A DNA stretch of 64,000 nt, from contig NZ_JAUSUM010000001.1 of NCBI RefSeq assembly GCF_030813635.1, forward strand, positions 806,001-870,000, written 5' to 3'. The DNA is from Salibacterium salarium (lineage in GTDB: Bacteria; Bacillota; Bacilli; Bacillales; Marinococcaceae). This document shows positions 19,669 to 29,719 of this stretch, one piece after another (the stretch's first letter is position 1; each line of letters opens with the position of its first letter). Both the position numbers and the translations under genes were made by a program. The notes under the pieces are model-generated. The model searched no databases. It was not told the DNA's origin and saw only the letters and a program-made list of their open reading frames with translations.

Positions 19669-21066
19669 ATGGCTAAGCAAATGCCAGAAATGGAAGAATA
19701 TCAGTACGGCTTCCATGATAAAGACGTCTCTATTTTCAGGTCTGAACGAGGATTGACTGAAGATATTGTCCGTGAAATTTCAAGTATCAAAGAGGAACCG
19801 GAATGGATGCTTAATTTCCGTTTGAAATCTCTTGAACAATTTTATAAAATGCCTACTCCTCAATGGGGTGGTGACTTGTCAGGTTTACATTTTGATGACA
19901 TCACTTATTATGTAAAACCTTCCGAGCGCTCTGAGAATTCATGGGATGAAGTGCCGGAAGAAATTAAAAACACATTTGATAAACTTGGTATTCCGGAAGC
20001 AGAACAAAAATATTTAGCTGGTGTATCAGCTCAATATGAGTCTGAAGTTGTTTATCATAACTTGCAGGAAGACCTAGAAGAACAAGGTATTGTGTTTAAA
20101 GATACAGATACTGCACTGAAAGAAAATGAAGAGTTGTTCAGACAACACTTTGCTACGGTTATCCCGGCATCAGATAATAAATTCTCGGCGTTGAACTCAG
20201 CTGTTTGGTCCGGTGGATCATTCATCTATGTTCCAAAAGGCGTAAAAACGGAAACGCCGCTTCAGGCTTATTTCCGTATTAACTCCGAAAATATGGGACA
20301 ATTTGAACGTACGCTAATTATTGCAGACGAAGATAGTTCCGTTCACTATGTGGAAGGTTGCACAGCACCTGTTTACTCCACAGACTCTCTGCACAGCGCA
20401 GTCGTTGAAATTATCGTGAAGAAGAATGCATATTGCCGTTACACGACAATCCAAAACTGGGCTCCTAACGTTTATAACCTTGTGACAAAACGTGCGGTTG
20501 CTGACGAAGGCGCAACAATGGAGTGGGTAGATGGTAATATTGGTTCAAAACTTACGATGAAATACCCATCTGTTTTGATGCGTGGCGAAGGAGCAAAAGG
20601 TACTATTCTTTCCATTGCTATCGCAGGGAAGAATCAACACCAAGATGCAGGCGCTAAGGTGATGCACTTGGCACCAAACTGCTCTTCTACGATTGTTTCT
20701 AAATCCATTTCCAAACATGGTGGAAAAGTTACGTATCGCGGTATCGCACACTTTGGACGCAAAGCGGAAGGCTCTAAGTCTAAAGTAGAGTGTGACACGT
20801 TGATTATGGACAATGAATCAACTTCCGATACTATTCCTTACAATGAGATTTTGAATAACAATATCGCGCTGGAACACGAAGCAACAGTTTCAAAAGTGTC
20901 AGAAGAACAACTCTTCTACTTGATGAGTCGCGGTGTTTCAGAAGAAGAAGCAGTAGAGATGATTGTAATGGGCTTTATTGAGCCATTTACTAAAGAATTA
21001 CCGATGGAATATGCGGTAGAAATGAACCGTTTAATCCGTTTCGAAATGGAAGGCTCTATCGGTTAA
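19669..21066 (+). CDS. sufB: Fe-S cluster assembly scaffold SufB
   Basis: Scaffold subunit on which the nascent cluster forms, 465 residues. N-terminal [13 protein letters not shown] and [11 protein letters not shown], then [62 protein letters not shown] and the C-terminal [20 protein letters not shown] are SufB hallmarks. AAAGGAGG ribosome binding site. Ends the suf cluster before a terminator. Confidence 0.97.
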   Translation: MAKQMPEMEEYQYGFHDKDVSIFRSERGLTEDIVREISSIKEEPEWMLNFRLKSLEQFYKMPTPQWGGDLSGLHFDDITYYVKPSERSENSWDEVPEEIKNTFDKLGIPEAEQKYLAGVSAQYESEVVYHNLQEDLEEQGIVFKDTDTALKENEELFRQHFATVIPASDNKFSALNSAVWSGGSFIYVPKGVKTETPLQAYFRINSENMGQFERTLIIADEDSSVHYVEGCTAPVYSTDSLHSAVVEIIVKKNAYCRYTTIQNWAPNVYNLVTKRAVADEGATMEWVDGNIGSKLTMKYPSVLMRGEGAKGTILSIAIAGKNQHQDAGAKVMHLAPNCSSTIVSKSISKHGGKVTYRGIAHFGRKAEGSKSKVECDTLIMDNESTSDTIPYNEILNNNIALEHEATVSKVSEEQLFYLMSRGVSEEEAVEMIVMGFIEPFTKELPMEYAVEMNRLIRFEMEGSIG

Positions 21067-21092
21067 TTTTTGATACTACGTTTAAGCACGAT

Positions 21093-21123
21093 AAAAGCGA
21101 ACCCAGTAGAGGGTTCGCTTTTT
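21093..21123 (+). terminator. Rho-independent terminator after sufB
   Basis: AAAAGCGAACCC / GGGTTCGCTTTT with 6-nt loop and T run. Confidence 0.93.
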
Positions 21124-21155
21124 CTTTGACGCACTGTAAAAAGGAGGAACGGTAT

Positions 21156-22019
21156 ATGATTCATGTTGGTTTAACGGGATGGGGCGATCATGATCTAATA
21201 TATCCGCCTGGAACGAAGCAAACAGAGAAATTACAAGCCTATAGTTCTCATTTTCCGGTTGTAGAATTAGATACGGCATTTTATGCTGTTCAACCAGCAA
21301 AAAACTATAACAAATGGATTCGGGAAACTCCAGATCGTTTTTCCTTTATTGTGAAGGCGTATCAAGGTATTACGGGCCATGAGCGTGGGGATATTCCGTT
21401 TGATACGAAAAAAGAAATGTTTTTGGCTTACACGGAGTCTTTAAAACCGTTACAGGAAGCAGGGAAATTGGACATGGTTTTATGTCAGTTTCCCCCGTGG
21501 TTTGAGTGCAATAAAGAAAACGTTGCCTATTTACGTTATGTTAGAGAAAAATTAGGAGATTTTTCTTGTGCCTTAGAATTCCGGCATCAATCTTGGTTTT
21601 CTTCTGATTATAAAGAGAAAACATTAGAATTCATGAAAGAAGAGGAATGGATTCATAGTATATGCGACGAACCACAAGCAGGGACTGGTTCTGTCCCCAC
21701 CATTTTACGTCCGACACATGAGGATAAAACGTTAGTACGTTTACACGGCAGAAATAAAGAGGCTTGGAAGAGCCCCGTTCAAGGAGAAAGATGGCGTAGT
21801 GTACGGTACTTATATAATTATTCAAGAAATGAGTTGGAAGAATGGTACAAAGACCTGCAAAAATTAGAACAGCAAACGAACCACATTTATTTTATTTTTA
21901 ACAATAATTCGGGCAGACACGCTGCTGCGAATGCAAAAACTTTTCTGGATATTGCCGATATTTCATATGAAGGACTTGCTCCTCAACAAATTTCATTGTT
22001 TGATGACATGGAATCATAG
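21156..22019 (+). CDS. yunF: DUF72 family protein (YunF-like)
   Basis: TIM-barrel protein of the DUF72/YecE family, 287 residues, enzymatic role unknown. Hallmarks: VGLTGWGDHDLIYPPG at the N-terminus, VELDTAFYAVQPA, FSFIVKAYQGITGHERG, CALEFRHQSWF, VRLHGRN and the C-terminal IYFIFNNNSGRHAAANA. Start chosen at ATG 21156 behind AAAAAGGAGG; a TTG 30 nt upstream lies in the terminator arm of sufB. Followed by yunE and yunD, the inverse of the B. subtilis yunD-E-F order, consistent with the larger neighbourhood. Confidence 0.88.
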   Translation: MIHVGLTGWGDHDLIYPPGTKQTEKLQAYSSHFPVVELDTAFYAVQPAKNYNKWIRETPDRFSFIVKAYQGITGHERGDIPFDTKKEMFLAYTESLKPLQEAGKLDMVLCQFPPWFECNKENVAYLRYVREKLGDFSCALEFRHQSWFSSDYKEKTLEFMKEEEWIHSICDEPQAGTGSVPTILRPTHEDKTLVRLHGRNKEAWKSPVQGERWRSVRYLYNYSRNELEEWYKDLQKLEQQTNHIYFIFNNNSGRHAAANAKTFLDIADISYEGLAPQQISLFDDMES

Positions 22020-22095
22020 TAAAATAATAGGATAAGCAAAACATAAACGGTAAAAATTATTAAAATAGCTTTGGTAAAACGAAAAGAGGGAAACT

Positions 22096-22920
22096 ATGGA
22101 ATGGGTAGTGTTAGTTGCAACTGGACTACTCGCCGGAACGCTTGGAAGTTTGATGGGTCTTGGCGGAGGAATCATTGTTGTGCCTGCTTTAATGATTCTT
22201 AGTGGATTTAGCGCTTTTTTTGCTGATATTACGCCACAGACTGCGGTGGGAACGTCTCTTTTGATTATGATATTTACAGGTTTGTCTTCCACCTTGGCTT
22301 ATATGAAACAAAAAAAAGTTGATTACATAGCTGGAGCGGTATTCATAATAGGCGGTGGCCCAGGCGCATTATTTGGAGTTTGGTTAAATAAAGATATTGA
22401 AGCTGCTCCTTTTCTTATTTTCTTTGGACTATTTATGGTGGTCGTATCTTTTATTCTGTTAGTCCGGCATAAATTAAGCCCACTTAAAATAAAAGGAAAG
22501 GGAGTCAGACGAACATATATTAACACAGACGGGCAAGAAGTCGAGTACGGATTTCAACCTGTCGTAGCGATTGTAATTGCTTTTGTGGTAGGGATGCTTT
22601 CGGGTTTATTCGGTATTGGCGGAGGTTCATTAATGGTTCCGGTTATGATATTATTGTTTGGATTTCCACCTCACTTGGCTGTAGCCACATCTATGTTTAT
22701 GGTTTTACTTTCTGCTTTGATCAGCTCTGTGTCCCATATCGCTCTTGGAAACGTAGAATGGTTATTTGCCCTCGCTTTAATCCCGGGAGCTTGGTTTGGC
22801 GCTAAACTCGGAGCAGAAATTAATCGTCGGTTGAAGAGTAATACTTTAGTAATGATACTACGAGTGTTTCTTATTATTATTGGAATCAGATTAATGTGGC
22901 AAGGATTCACTAGTTTATAA
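22096..22920 (+). CDS. yunE: TauE/SafE family membrane transporter (YunE-like)
   Basis: Integral membrane protein, 274 residues, about eight hydrophobic segments in two halves. Each half carries the family glycine motif: GSLMGLGGGIIVVPAL near residue 20 and GLFGIGGGSLMVPVMILL near residue 175, with SVSHIALGN in the second half. TauE/SafE proteins export sulfite or sulfonate-type anions; the substrate here is unknown. RBS AAGAGGG. Stands alone between yunF and yunD. Confidence 0.9.
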   Translation: MEWVVLVATGLLAGTLGSLMGLGGGIIVVPALMILSGFSAFFADITPQTAVGTSLLIMIFTGLSSTLAYMKQKKVDYIAGAVFIIGGGPGALFGVWLNKDIEAAPFLIFFGLFMVVVSFILLVRHKLSPLKIKGKGVRRTYINTDGQEVEYGFQPVVAIVIAFVVGMLSGLFGIGGGSLMVPVMILLFGFPPHLAVATSMFMVLLSALISSVSHIALGNVEWLFALALIPGAWFGAKLGAEINRRLKSNTLVMILRVFLIIIGIRLMWQGFTSL

Positions 22921-22946
22921 TCATATATGACACGCAGGAAAAGGCG

Positions 22947-24350
22947 GTGCAAGCATTGTCTTCAATCATACCTTTACATTTTTACCATACCAACGATTTA
23001 CATAGTCATTTAGAACAATGGCCGGCTGCTGTATCCTTCATGGAAAAACGCCGCCATTTTCATGAACAGAAAAAAGAATCCGCCTTTTTTTTGGATATTG
23101 GTGATCACGCGGATCGTGCACATCCCATGACAGAAGCGACGCGAGGAAAAGGTAACGTTACACTTATAAATCAAGCCGGCATTCATCATGCCACAATTGG
23201 CAATAATGAAGGAATTACCCTTTCTAAAGAAGAATTGGAAAGTCTTTATGATAATGCTGAATTTAAGGTATTGCTTGCCAATCTTTTTAATGAAAAAGGA
23301 GAACGACCTAGATGGGCAATACCTTTTGATGTTTTAGAGACAAAGGAAGGAATCAGAGTAGGCTTAATCGGGCTAACGATACCTTTTTACCCGTTCTACA
23401 GTGAACTAGGCTGGGATATAAGAGATCCGGTCGAAATGTTGCCAGCATTACTTGAAGAAGTTAGAGCACAATCTGATGTTGTGGTACTGCTCTCTCACCT
23501 TGGCTATCCACAGGATGAAGAAATTGCGCGTCAGTTTGATATAGATGTCATTATTGGTGCGCATACTCACCACTTATTAAAAACGTCGGTACTGTTAAAT
23601 AACACACTTATTGCCCAATGTGGGAAGAACAGCTATTACGTTGGACAGATTAAGCTATTGATAGACCGAGAAACGAAGCGAGTGATGAAGAAAGAAGGGG
23701 CTGCTGTGGATGTGAGTAAGGAAGACTATCATCCGCAAACAAAAGCTTTGCTGAAACAATTAAATGATGAGGCAGCTAAAGTGTTAAATTCACCAATCGT
23801 AGATCTTCCTTATCATATTCCTGTTTCGTGGACCGAGCCGTCGTTATTTGCTGATTTGTTGGCGGAAGCTATTCGAGACTGGTGTGAAGCTGATATTGCG
23901 ATGCTGAATTCAGGGTTGTTACTGGAGTCTCTTCAGCCCGGCAGTGTAACGTTGAAAGACCTTCATCGTTTATGTCCCCATCCAATTAATCCTTGTTTAA
24001 TAGAAGTGAAGGGAGCTGTATTAAAAGAAACCATAGCTGCAGCTTTTACGAATAAAATGATACACCTTCCCCTGAAGGGTCTCGGATTTCGCGGTGAAAT
24101 ATTAGGACGTATGGCGTTTTCAGGGATGGAAGTCGAAGTAGAAGAAATAGAAGAAGAGTTGCACGTAAAAGACATTACCGTGCGCGGCATGCCTTTAGAT
24201 CCTGATGGAATATATAAGTTAGGCACAGCCGATATGTTCACATTTGGTCCATTATATCCTGGACTTTCTCATAGTACCTCTAAAAAATACTTCATGCCGG
24301 AAATGATGCGAGATGTATTGGCTGATAAATTAAAAAAAGATTTTCAGTGA
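22947..24350 (+). CDS. yunD: 5'-nucleotidase / cyclic phosphodiesterase-like metallophosphoesterase (YunD-like)
   Basis: Two-domain metallophosphoesterase, 467 residues from the GTG used here; TTG at 22956 has better spacing to GGCGG and may be the true start. Metal ligands: FYHTNDLHSHL, FLDIGDHAD, TIGNNEG, VVLLSHLG, DVIIGAHTHH. The 5'-nucleotidase C-terminal domain begins around residue 290 (ADLLAEAIRD, MLNSGLLLESL). No signal peptide is visible, so it appears cytoplasmic, unlike UshA-type enzymes. Confidence 0.9.
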   Translation: MQALSSIIPLHFYHTNDLHSHLEQWPAAVSFMEKRRHFHEQKKESAFFLDIGDHADRAHPMTEATRGKGNVTLINQAGIHHATIGNNEGITLSKEELESLYDNAEFKVLLANLFNEKGERPRWAIPFDVLETKEGIRVGLIGLTIPFYPFYSELGWDIRDPVEMLPALLEEVRAQSDVVVLLSHLGYPQDEEIARQFDIDVIIGAHTHHLLKTSVLLNNTLIAQCGKNSYYVGQIKLLIDRETKRVMKKEGAAVDVSKEDYHPQTKALLKQLNDEAAKVLNSPIVDLPYHIPVSWTEPSLFADLLAEAIRDWCEADIAMLNSGLLLESLQPGSVTLKDLHRLCPHPINPCLIEVKGAVLKETIAAAFTNKMIHLPLKGLGFRGEILGRMAFSGMEVEVEEIEEELHVKDITVRGMPLDPDGIYKLGTADMFTFGPLYPGLSHSTSKKYFMPEMMRDVLADKLKKDFQ

Positions 24351-24419
24351 TGAATTAGTTATGTATGGCAATAGAACGTATAACATTGTTGATAGGTGCC
24401 AGTAAGGGAGTGGAGAGAG

Positions 24420-25517
24420 ATGAAACTGAAAAGAGTCGATGCTTTAGAATCGAACGATAAACTTGGTAAAGCATTATTAAATGACGATGGGAAAGTATTA
24501 CTTAATAAAGGGGTAGGGCTGTCGCCGCGGTTGATTAAACGGTTAAATGAAAATCATATTAAATATGTATACATTGAGGACAGTGAGACTGATGATATAG
24601 TCGTCGAACAGCCCCTAAGTGATGAAACTAGGGTTAAGGCTTTACAAACAATGAAAGAGGAATTTACTGTTATTGGAAAAGATGAAAAGTTAGCTACATC
24701 CTTGAGGGCAGAAAAAGTTAGTGAGAACTTCACTAATGTTGTCGATATGGTTTTGAATGATGTCAAAGGTCATAGTGAAGCTGTCTCTTTGTTATCTGAT
24801 GTCATGCTATTTGATTCTTACGTCTTTTCTCATTCTCTACAGGTGACCATCTACTCTCTTCGACTTGCCATGGAGCTTGGTTACTCTGATAAACAGTTAA
24901 GAGAAATTGGACTCGGAGCGATTTTACACGATGTCGGCAAAATGAAATTGCCGGAAGAAATATTGAATAAACGTGGAAAACTTACAGAAGATGAGTTTAA
25001 GGAGATAAAAAAACATCCTGAAAATGGTTATTACATTTTGAAAGATATGCCGAATGTTCCGCTTCTGGCAGCTCATTGTGCGTTGCAACACCATGAACGT
25101 TTGGATGGAAGCGGCTACCCGTCTGGACTAACCGACAAAGAAATGCACGACTACGCGAAAGTGATATCGGTTGCGGATGTATTTGACGCTGTCACTTCTC
25201 ATCGAGTGTATAGAAGCGCTATGTTACCTTCACAAGGGTTAGAGATTTTATACAGCGGAGCGGGAACATTATTCGATTATGAAAAGGTTGCAGCATTTCA
25301 GAAAGTGGTAGCCTTATATCCGTCTGGCATGAAAATCGATCTTAGTGATGGTTCTAAGGGAGTTGTTGTGAAACAAAATAAAAACTTGCCACATCGGCCG
25401 GTTGTCAGAGTGATGGAGGAAAATGGGGAGACTGTATCCGAACCTTATGACATTGATTTATTACTCAAAACAAATATTACGATTACCGGTAGTGAAACAT
25501 ACGAAGATATAGAATAA
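24420..25517 (+). CDS. HD-GYP domain protein, probable cyclic-di-nucleotide phosphodiesterase
   Basis: 365-residue soluble protein. The HD-GYP domain occupies roughly residues 130-300: HSLQ, ILHDVGKMKLP (HD at 170-171), HHERLDGSGYPSGL from His224, and SVADVFDAVTSHRVYR. All metal-binding His/Asp positions appear intact. The N-terminal 110 residues carry GKALLNDDGKVLLNKGVGLSPRLIKRL, a segment common in HD-GYP proteins; the last ~65 residues form a small beta-rich tail. Such enzymes hydrolyse c-di-GMP or related signals. No GGDEF or receiver domain is attached. ATG is preceded by GGAGAGAG. Confidence 0.9.
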   Translation: MKLKRVDALESNDKLGKALLNDDGKVLLNKGVGLSPRLIKRLNENHIKYVYIEDSETDDIVVEQPLSDETRVKALQTMKEEFTVIGKDEKLATSLRAEKVSENFTNVVDMVLNDVKGHSEAVSLLSDVMLFDSYVFSHSLQVTIYSLRLAMELGYSDKQLREIGLGAILHDVGKMKLPEEILNKRGKLTEDEFKEIKKHPENGYYILKDMPNVPLLAAHCALQHHERLDGSGYPSGLTDKEMHDYAKVISVADVFDAVTSHRVYRSAMLPSQGLEILYSGAGTLFDYEKVAAFQKVVALYPSGMKIDLSDGSKGVVVKQNKNLPHRPVVRVMEENGETVSEPYDIDLLLKTNITITGSETYEDIE

Positions 25518-25544
25518 CCATATCGGAAGAAAGGCAGCGATAGT

Positions 25545-26339
25545 ATGGAACAATACTTACACTTGTGTAAACATATACTTGATAACGGAATCGAAAAAAA
25601 AGATAGGACAGGCACCGGAACAATTAGTACGTTTGGCTGGCAGATGCGTTTTAATTTAGAAGAAGGATTTCCTGTTATTACGACGAAAAAACTGCCACTC
25701 CGTGCTATCATCCACGAACTATTATGGTTTTTGAAAGGTGATACGAACAACAAATATTTACAAGAAAGAAACGTAAAGATATGGAACGAGTGGGCGGATG
25801 AAAACGGTGATTTAGGTCCTATTTACGGCAAGCAGTGGCGTTCTTGGGAAGGGGCGGACGGAAAGATAGTAGACCAGATTTCTCAAGTGATTGATCAAAT
25901 AAAAAATAATCCGGATTCCCGCCGAATGATTGTAAGCGCATGGAATGTGGCTGAAATAGAAGATATGGCTCTTGCCCCCTGTCATTGCCTCTTTCAATTT
26001 TATGTACACGACGGTAAGCTTTCCTGTCAGCTCTATCAACGAAGTGCGGATATGTTCCTAGGAGTACCGTTTAATATCGCCTCCTACGCTCTTTTGACTA
26101 AAATGATTGCACAGGTGTGCGGCTTGAAAGCATCTGAATTTATACATACATTTGGAGATGCGCATATTTATCTGAATCACGTAGAGCAAGTGAAAAAGCA
26201 GTTAACAAGAGACCCACGTCCGCTACCAACGATGTGGATAAATCCTGATGTCGAATCTATTTTTGAATTCACGATAGACGATTTTGAGCTCGATGGATAT
26301 GACCCACATCCTCATATTAAAGGAGAGGTGTCGGTATGA
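25545..26339 (+). CDS. thyA: Thymidylate synthase ThyA
   Basis: Methylates dUMP to dTMP with methylene-tetrahydrofolate, 264 residues, the short ThyA form. Catalytic Cys146 in [12 protein letters not shown], dUMP-binding [32 protein letters not shown] and GDAHIYLNH are intact. Its last four bases overlap the dfrA start (ATGA), so dihydrofolate produced by ThyA is recycled by the next enzyme in the same transcript. Confidence 0.98.
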   Translation: MEQYLHLCKHILDNGIEKKDRTGTGTISTFGWQMRFNLEEGFPVITTKKLPLRAIIHELLWFLKGDTNNKYLQERNVKIWNEWADENGDLGPIYGKQWRSWEGADGKIVDQISQVIDQIKNNPDSRRMIVSAWNVAEIEDMALAPCHCLFQFYVHDGKLSCQLYQRSADMFLGVPFNIASYALLTKMIAQVCGLKASEFIHTFGDAHIYLNHVEQVKKQLTRDPRPLPTMWINPDVESIFEFTIDDFELDGYDPHPHIKGEVSV

Positions 26340-26830
26340 TTATCAGCTTTGTTGCTGCTATGGACGAGAAAAGAGTCATAGGTGCTGACAATAAAATGCC
26401 GTGGTATCTGCCGAATGATCTCAAACATTTTAAAAAAGTAACTCACGGCAATCCTATTGTTATGGGAAGAAAAACTTTTGAGTCGATTGGAAAACCGCTT
26501 CCCGGCCGGCGCAATATTATTATAACGAGTGACGTAGATTATAAGGCACAGGGTTGTGAGGTATTGCATTCTGTGGAAGACATTCAATCGCTGCAGACGG
26601 AGCCCTCGGAAGAAGAAATTTTTGTAATAGGCGGGGCCACTATATTTGAACAAACGTTTGCTCTTGCTTCTAAAATGTATTTAACCATTATTCATGACAC
26701 GTTTTCAGGAGACACCTATTTTCCAGCTTGGAATGAGGAGGAGTGGAAAAAACTAGAGGAAGTCGAAGGGACGATGGACGAAAAAAATAACCATCCCCAC
26801 ACATTTCTAACGTTGGAAAGAAAAGCATAA
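26336..26830 (+). CDS. dfrA: Dihydrofolate reductase
   Basis: Reduces dihydrofolate to tetrahydrofolate with NADPH, 164 residues. [31 protein letters not shown] contains the active-site W and the Asp of the DHFR fold; [24 protein letters not shown] and [12 protein letters not shown] are the cofactor-binding signatures. GGAGAGG before the ATG, coupled to thyA. Confidence 0.97.
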   Translation: MIISFVAAMDEKRVIGADNKMPWYLPNDLKHFKKVTHGNPIVMGRKTFESIGKPLPGRRNIIITSDVDYKAQGCEVLHSVEDIQSLQTEPSEEEIFVIGGATIFEQTFALASKMYLTIIHDTFSGDTYFPAWNEEEWKKLEEVEGTMDEKNNHPHTFLTLERKA

Positions 26831-26855
26831 ATAATGATTGAACCCGTACTTCTTT

Positions 26856-26864
26856 GCATATAAA
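26856..26864 (+). promoter_or_regulatory. Possible sigma-E -10 element ahead of yunB
   Basis: GCATATAAAT resembles sporulation sigma-E -10 elements (CATA plus A/T-rich). The -35 (GATTGAA region) is weak. yunB of B. subtilis is a mother-cell gene, which makes the reading plausible. Confidence 0.3.
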
Positions 26865-26893
26865 TGAAACAGGCAAAGGAGGACGGGGTTCTT

Positions 26894-27778
26894 ATGAAAC
26901 AAAAACGATTATTTAATACTCCACGACGGGCAAGAGGACCGCTCCCTTTCCGGTATGTTTTTTTTATATCCTTTCTAATATTTATTTTATTTACCGTTCA
27001 AGGACTCGTTCTGGTTGAGAAAGGCATACGCCCAACCTTGATGGCTATTGCGCATACAGAAACCCAAAAAATTGCGACACAGGCTATTAATGATGCGGTT
27101 TCTAATAAAATTGTCGAGTACATTGATATTGAAGACATGATTGATATGGAAACGGATAGCGAAGGAAACGTGACGTCGGTGAACTTTAATTCGGAAATGT
27201 ATAATTTAGTCCAGTCCGAAGCCGTCTTGCGAGTGCAAAGATATTTACACATGGTGGAACAAGGAAATATAGAAGAATTGGGTATGCCTAAAGAAATAGA
27301 GCAGGAATTAGAAACGGAAAATTTTACAGAAGAAGGGATTATTCATGTTATTCCACTCGGTCAGGCTACAAATAATGCGTTATTAGCTCAACTGGGACCT
27401 AGAGTCCCTGTCCGTTTTACTGCGATTGGGGATGTAAAAGCAAATTTAAGCGAGTCGATATACGAATCAGGAATTAATAACACTTATATGCGTGTTTCTG
27501 TTGATATTGAAGTGGATGTCCGGGTTGTCATTCCATTTGCGACAGATACGCAAGTGGTTTCGACTTCCATTCCTGTAGGTATGGTATTTATATCTGGCGA
27601 AGTGCCGGAGTTTTATAACTCGGGGGACGGTGATATGCCATCTCCAGCGGTGATTCAAGAAGAAGATTTTGACAACGTGCTAGACGAGGAAGCGGATGCG
27701 GAAGTGGAAGATCCGGAAGCCCCTCAGCAAGAAGAAAATCCGGAAGAAAATATTTTACAAGAAAATGAAAATGAGTGA
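26894..27778 (+). CDS. yunB: Sporulation protein YunB
   Basis: Membrane-anchored sporulation protein, 294 residues. A basic N-terminus with RARGPLPFRYVF precedes one membrane helix (about residues 22-42), then an extracytoplasmic domain with TLMAIAHTETQKIATQAINDAV, IIHVIPLGQATNNALLAQLGPRVPVRF and IPVGMVFISGEVPEFYN. The C-terminal ~50 residues are an acidic low-complexity tail. Start set at ATG 26894 behind AAAGGAGG; an in-frame ATG 30 nt upstream lacks a ribosome binding site. YunB is required for normal spores in B. subtilis, mechanism unknown. Confidence 0.9.
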   Translation: MKQKRLFNTPRRARGPLPFRYVFFISFLIFILFTVQGLVLVEKGIRPTLMAIAHTETQKIATQAINDAVSNKIVEYIDIEDMIDMETDSEGNVTSVNFNSEMYNLVQSEAVLRVQRYLHMVEQGNIEELGMPKEIEQELETENFTEEGIIHVIPLGQATNNALLAQLGPRVPVRFTAIGDVKANLSESIYESGINNTYMRVSVDIEVDVRVVIPFATDTQVVSTSIPVGMVFISGEVPEFYNSGDGDMPSPAVIQEEDFDNVLDEEADAEVEDPEAPQQEENPEENILQENENE

Positions 27779-27788
27779 CATATATTTT

Positions 27789-27817
27789 TTGACAAATGTA
27801 AGTTTAAAAATTACAAT
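27789..27817 (+). promoter_or_regulatory. Strong sigma-A promoter of the NSS/MetS operon
   Basis: TTGACA, 17-nt spacer, TACAAT. The leader is about 140 nt and contains a small hairpin CTTTACG / CGTGAAG near 27876-27894 and the palindrome TGAATATTCA (27914-27923), part of a 15-mer repeated upstream of the second NSS gene. Confidence 0.75.
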
Positions 27818-27964
27818 AAAACAATGAATTATCAGACAAAAGTTGCAAGAGAGGAGGGACAGGGCTTTTCTTTACGTTTTTCGTGAAGTATAAATAATTA
27901 GAGGGCATTATTCTGAATATTCAATATTGGATATGTCGTACACAAGAAAGGAGTTCAGTGACCC

Positions 27965-29482
27965 ATGAGTATGAGAGAGCAATGGGGAACACGTGCCGGT
28001 TTTATACTAGCAGCCGTTGGTTCCGCTGTCGGATTGGGTAATATATGGCGTTTTCCGGCGACAGCATTTGAAAACGGCGGCGGCGCGTTTTTTATCCCGT
28101 ACCTATTTGCATTGCTTACGGCTGGGATTCCGCTTTTGATTTTGGAATTTACGATAGGTCATAAATACCGCGGATCAGCGCCGTTAAGTTATGCAAAAAT
28201 GGGTAAGAAATCAGAATGGATTGGCTGGTGGATGGTGGTCGTTTCGTTTATCATATCCACCTATTATTCCGTTATTATTGCGTGGGCTATGTCCTACAGT
28301 ATCTTTTCCTTTAACTTGGAATGGGGCTCAGATACGGCAGGATTTTTAACAGGGGATTATTTACAGGCAACAGATCCTGGTCAATTTGGAGGCCTCGTAC
28401 CGGGCGTACTTATCCCGCTTATTATCGTATGGCTGGTTACACTTGGCGTACTTTTCCGAGGTGTGAAAAAGGGTATTGAAATGGCGAATCGGATTTTTAT
28501 TCCGACACTTGTTGTTATATTTATCATTATTGTTATTCGCGCCGTTACTTTACCTGGGGCTGCAGCAGGTCTTCAAGCCTTTTTCGAACCTGATTTTAAT
28601 GCGATCACTTCAGGAGGCGTGTGGGTAGCTGCATATGGTCAAATTTTCTTCAGTTTATCGATTGCGTTTGCAATTATGATTACGTATTCGAGTTATCTTC
28701 CGAAAAAATCGGATATTACAAATAATGCCTTTATCACAGGGTTCAGTAACTCTAGTTTTGAGTTGCTTGCCGGAATTGGTATTTTTGGTGCCCTTGGATT
28801 TATGGCAACTCAAGCAGGAACGTCTGTTGATGAAGTTGTAGATGGCGGTATTGGTCTTGCGTTTATTGTACTGCCGCAAATCATTAATGAATTTCCAGCA
28901 CTAAGCGGTCTGTTCGGTTTCTTATTCTTCGCTTCGCTCGTGTTAGCCGGATTGTCTTCGCTTATTTCTATTACAGAAACGTATGTAAAAGGTATTTCAG
29001 AAAAACTAGGCATATCAAGGGCAAAAGCTGTTACTTTCGGCGGTGGACTGGCTGCTGTGATTTCTCTAGTTTATGCAACAAGAGGTGGTATTAACTTCTT
29101 AGATGCGGCCGATTATTTTATCAATCAATTTGGTGTAGCATTACTCGGTCTTGTGGAAGTTGTAACTATTGCTTGGTTCATGCGTAAACTTAACGATTTT
29201 CAACAGCACGCAAACTCTGTTTCGGATATTCGTGTGGGTGTTTGGTGGAAAATATGTCTTGGCATCATCACACCACTAGTACTCGGTTATATGATGTTTG
29301 ATCTATTCCGTCAAAACTTACTGAAGCTATTTGAGACGGACAATGGAAACTATGAAGGTTATCCGGATATGTTTATCTTGTTAAACGGATGGCTTGTGGC
29401 AGCGTTAGCCTTGATTATAGGTGTTATCTTCATGTTTATCCGTTGGAAGAATAAGCCCGAAACCGATGAGGAGGCGAGTTAA
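27965..29482 (+). CDS. Sodium:neurotransmitter symporter family transporter (MetP-like large subunit)
   Basis: Sodium-coupled amino-acid symporter, 505 residues, about 12 hydrophobic segments. The first helix is canonical, GSAVGLGNIWRFPATAFENGGG, retaining the Asn that binds Na1 and the gate Arg (LeuT N27 and R30). ITYSSYLPKKSDI in the middle is typical of the prokaryotic family. The next gene encodes a MetS-like small subunit; the Corynebacterium MetPS pair imports methionine and alanine, so methionine uptake is a reasonable guess. RBS AAAGGAG. Confidence 0.92.
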   Translation: MSMREQWGTRAGFILAAVGSAVGLGNIWRFPATAFENGGGAFFIPYLFALLTAGIPLLILEFTIGHKYRGSAPLSYAKMGKKSEWIGWWMVVVSFIISTYYSVIIAWAMSYSIFSFNLEWGSDTAGFLTGDYLQATDPGQFGGLVPGVLIPLIIVWLVTLGVLFRGVKKGIEMANRIFIPTLVVIFIIIVIRAVTLPGAAAGLQAFFEPDFNAITSGGVWVAAYGQIFFSLSIAFAIMITYSSYLPKKSDITNNAFITGFSNSSFELLAGIGIFGALGFMATQAGTSVDEVVDGGIGLAFIVLPQIINEFPALSGLFGFLFFASLVLAGLSSLISITETYVKGISEKLGISRAKAVTFGGGLAAVISLVYATRGGINFLDAADYFINQFGVALLGLVEVVTIAWFMRKLNDFQQHANSVSDIRVGVWWKICLGIITPLVLGYMMFDLFRQNLLKLFETDNGNYEGYPDMFILLNGWLVAALALIIGVIFMFIRWKNKPETDEEAS

Positions 29483-29484
29483 TT

Positions 29485-29592
29485 ATGACAGGTAGTGCAA
29501 TTTTTATGATGATACTCGGTATGCTCATTATTTGGGGTGGCCTCACCGCAAGCGTTGTTTATGCGCGCAAGGTGGCCAAGCAAAAAAAATAA
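29485..29592 (+). CDS. MetS family NSS transporter small subunit
   Basis: A 35-residue single-span membrane protein starting MTGSAIFMMILG and ending YARKVAKQKK. It has one hydrophobic helix with a GG pair, then a basic cytoplasmic tail, the standard architecture of MetS small subunits. It starts 2 nt after the stop of the transporter gene, with GAGGAGG inside the end of that gene, so the two are translationally coupled. Confidence 0.85.
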   Translation: MTGSAIFMMILGMLIIWGGLTASVVYARKVAKQKK

Positions 29593-29600
29593 TGTATGAA

Positions 29601-29636
29601 AAGGAGATGTCTCAAAAATGAGATGTCTCCTTTTTT
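29601..29636 (+). terminator. Rho-independent terminator after metS-like gene
   Basis: AAGGAGATGTCTCA / TGAGATGTCTCCTT (central G-U pairs) and six T. Confidence 0.92.
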
Positions 29637-29719
29637 ATAAAATGTGGAGTTTTGTGGAAGTAAGGCTAAGACCATGTCAGTGGAAAGCGTCTTGTATGAA
29701 GCGCAGACCACTAAAGGAA

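Noticed and set aside
27824-27964. S-box riboswitch in the leader of the MetP-like transporter
   Set aside because: GAGAGGAGGGACAGGGC recalls part of the S-box, but the remaining conserved helices and the terminator are absent.
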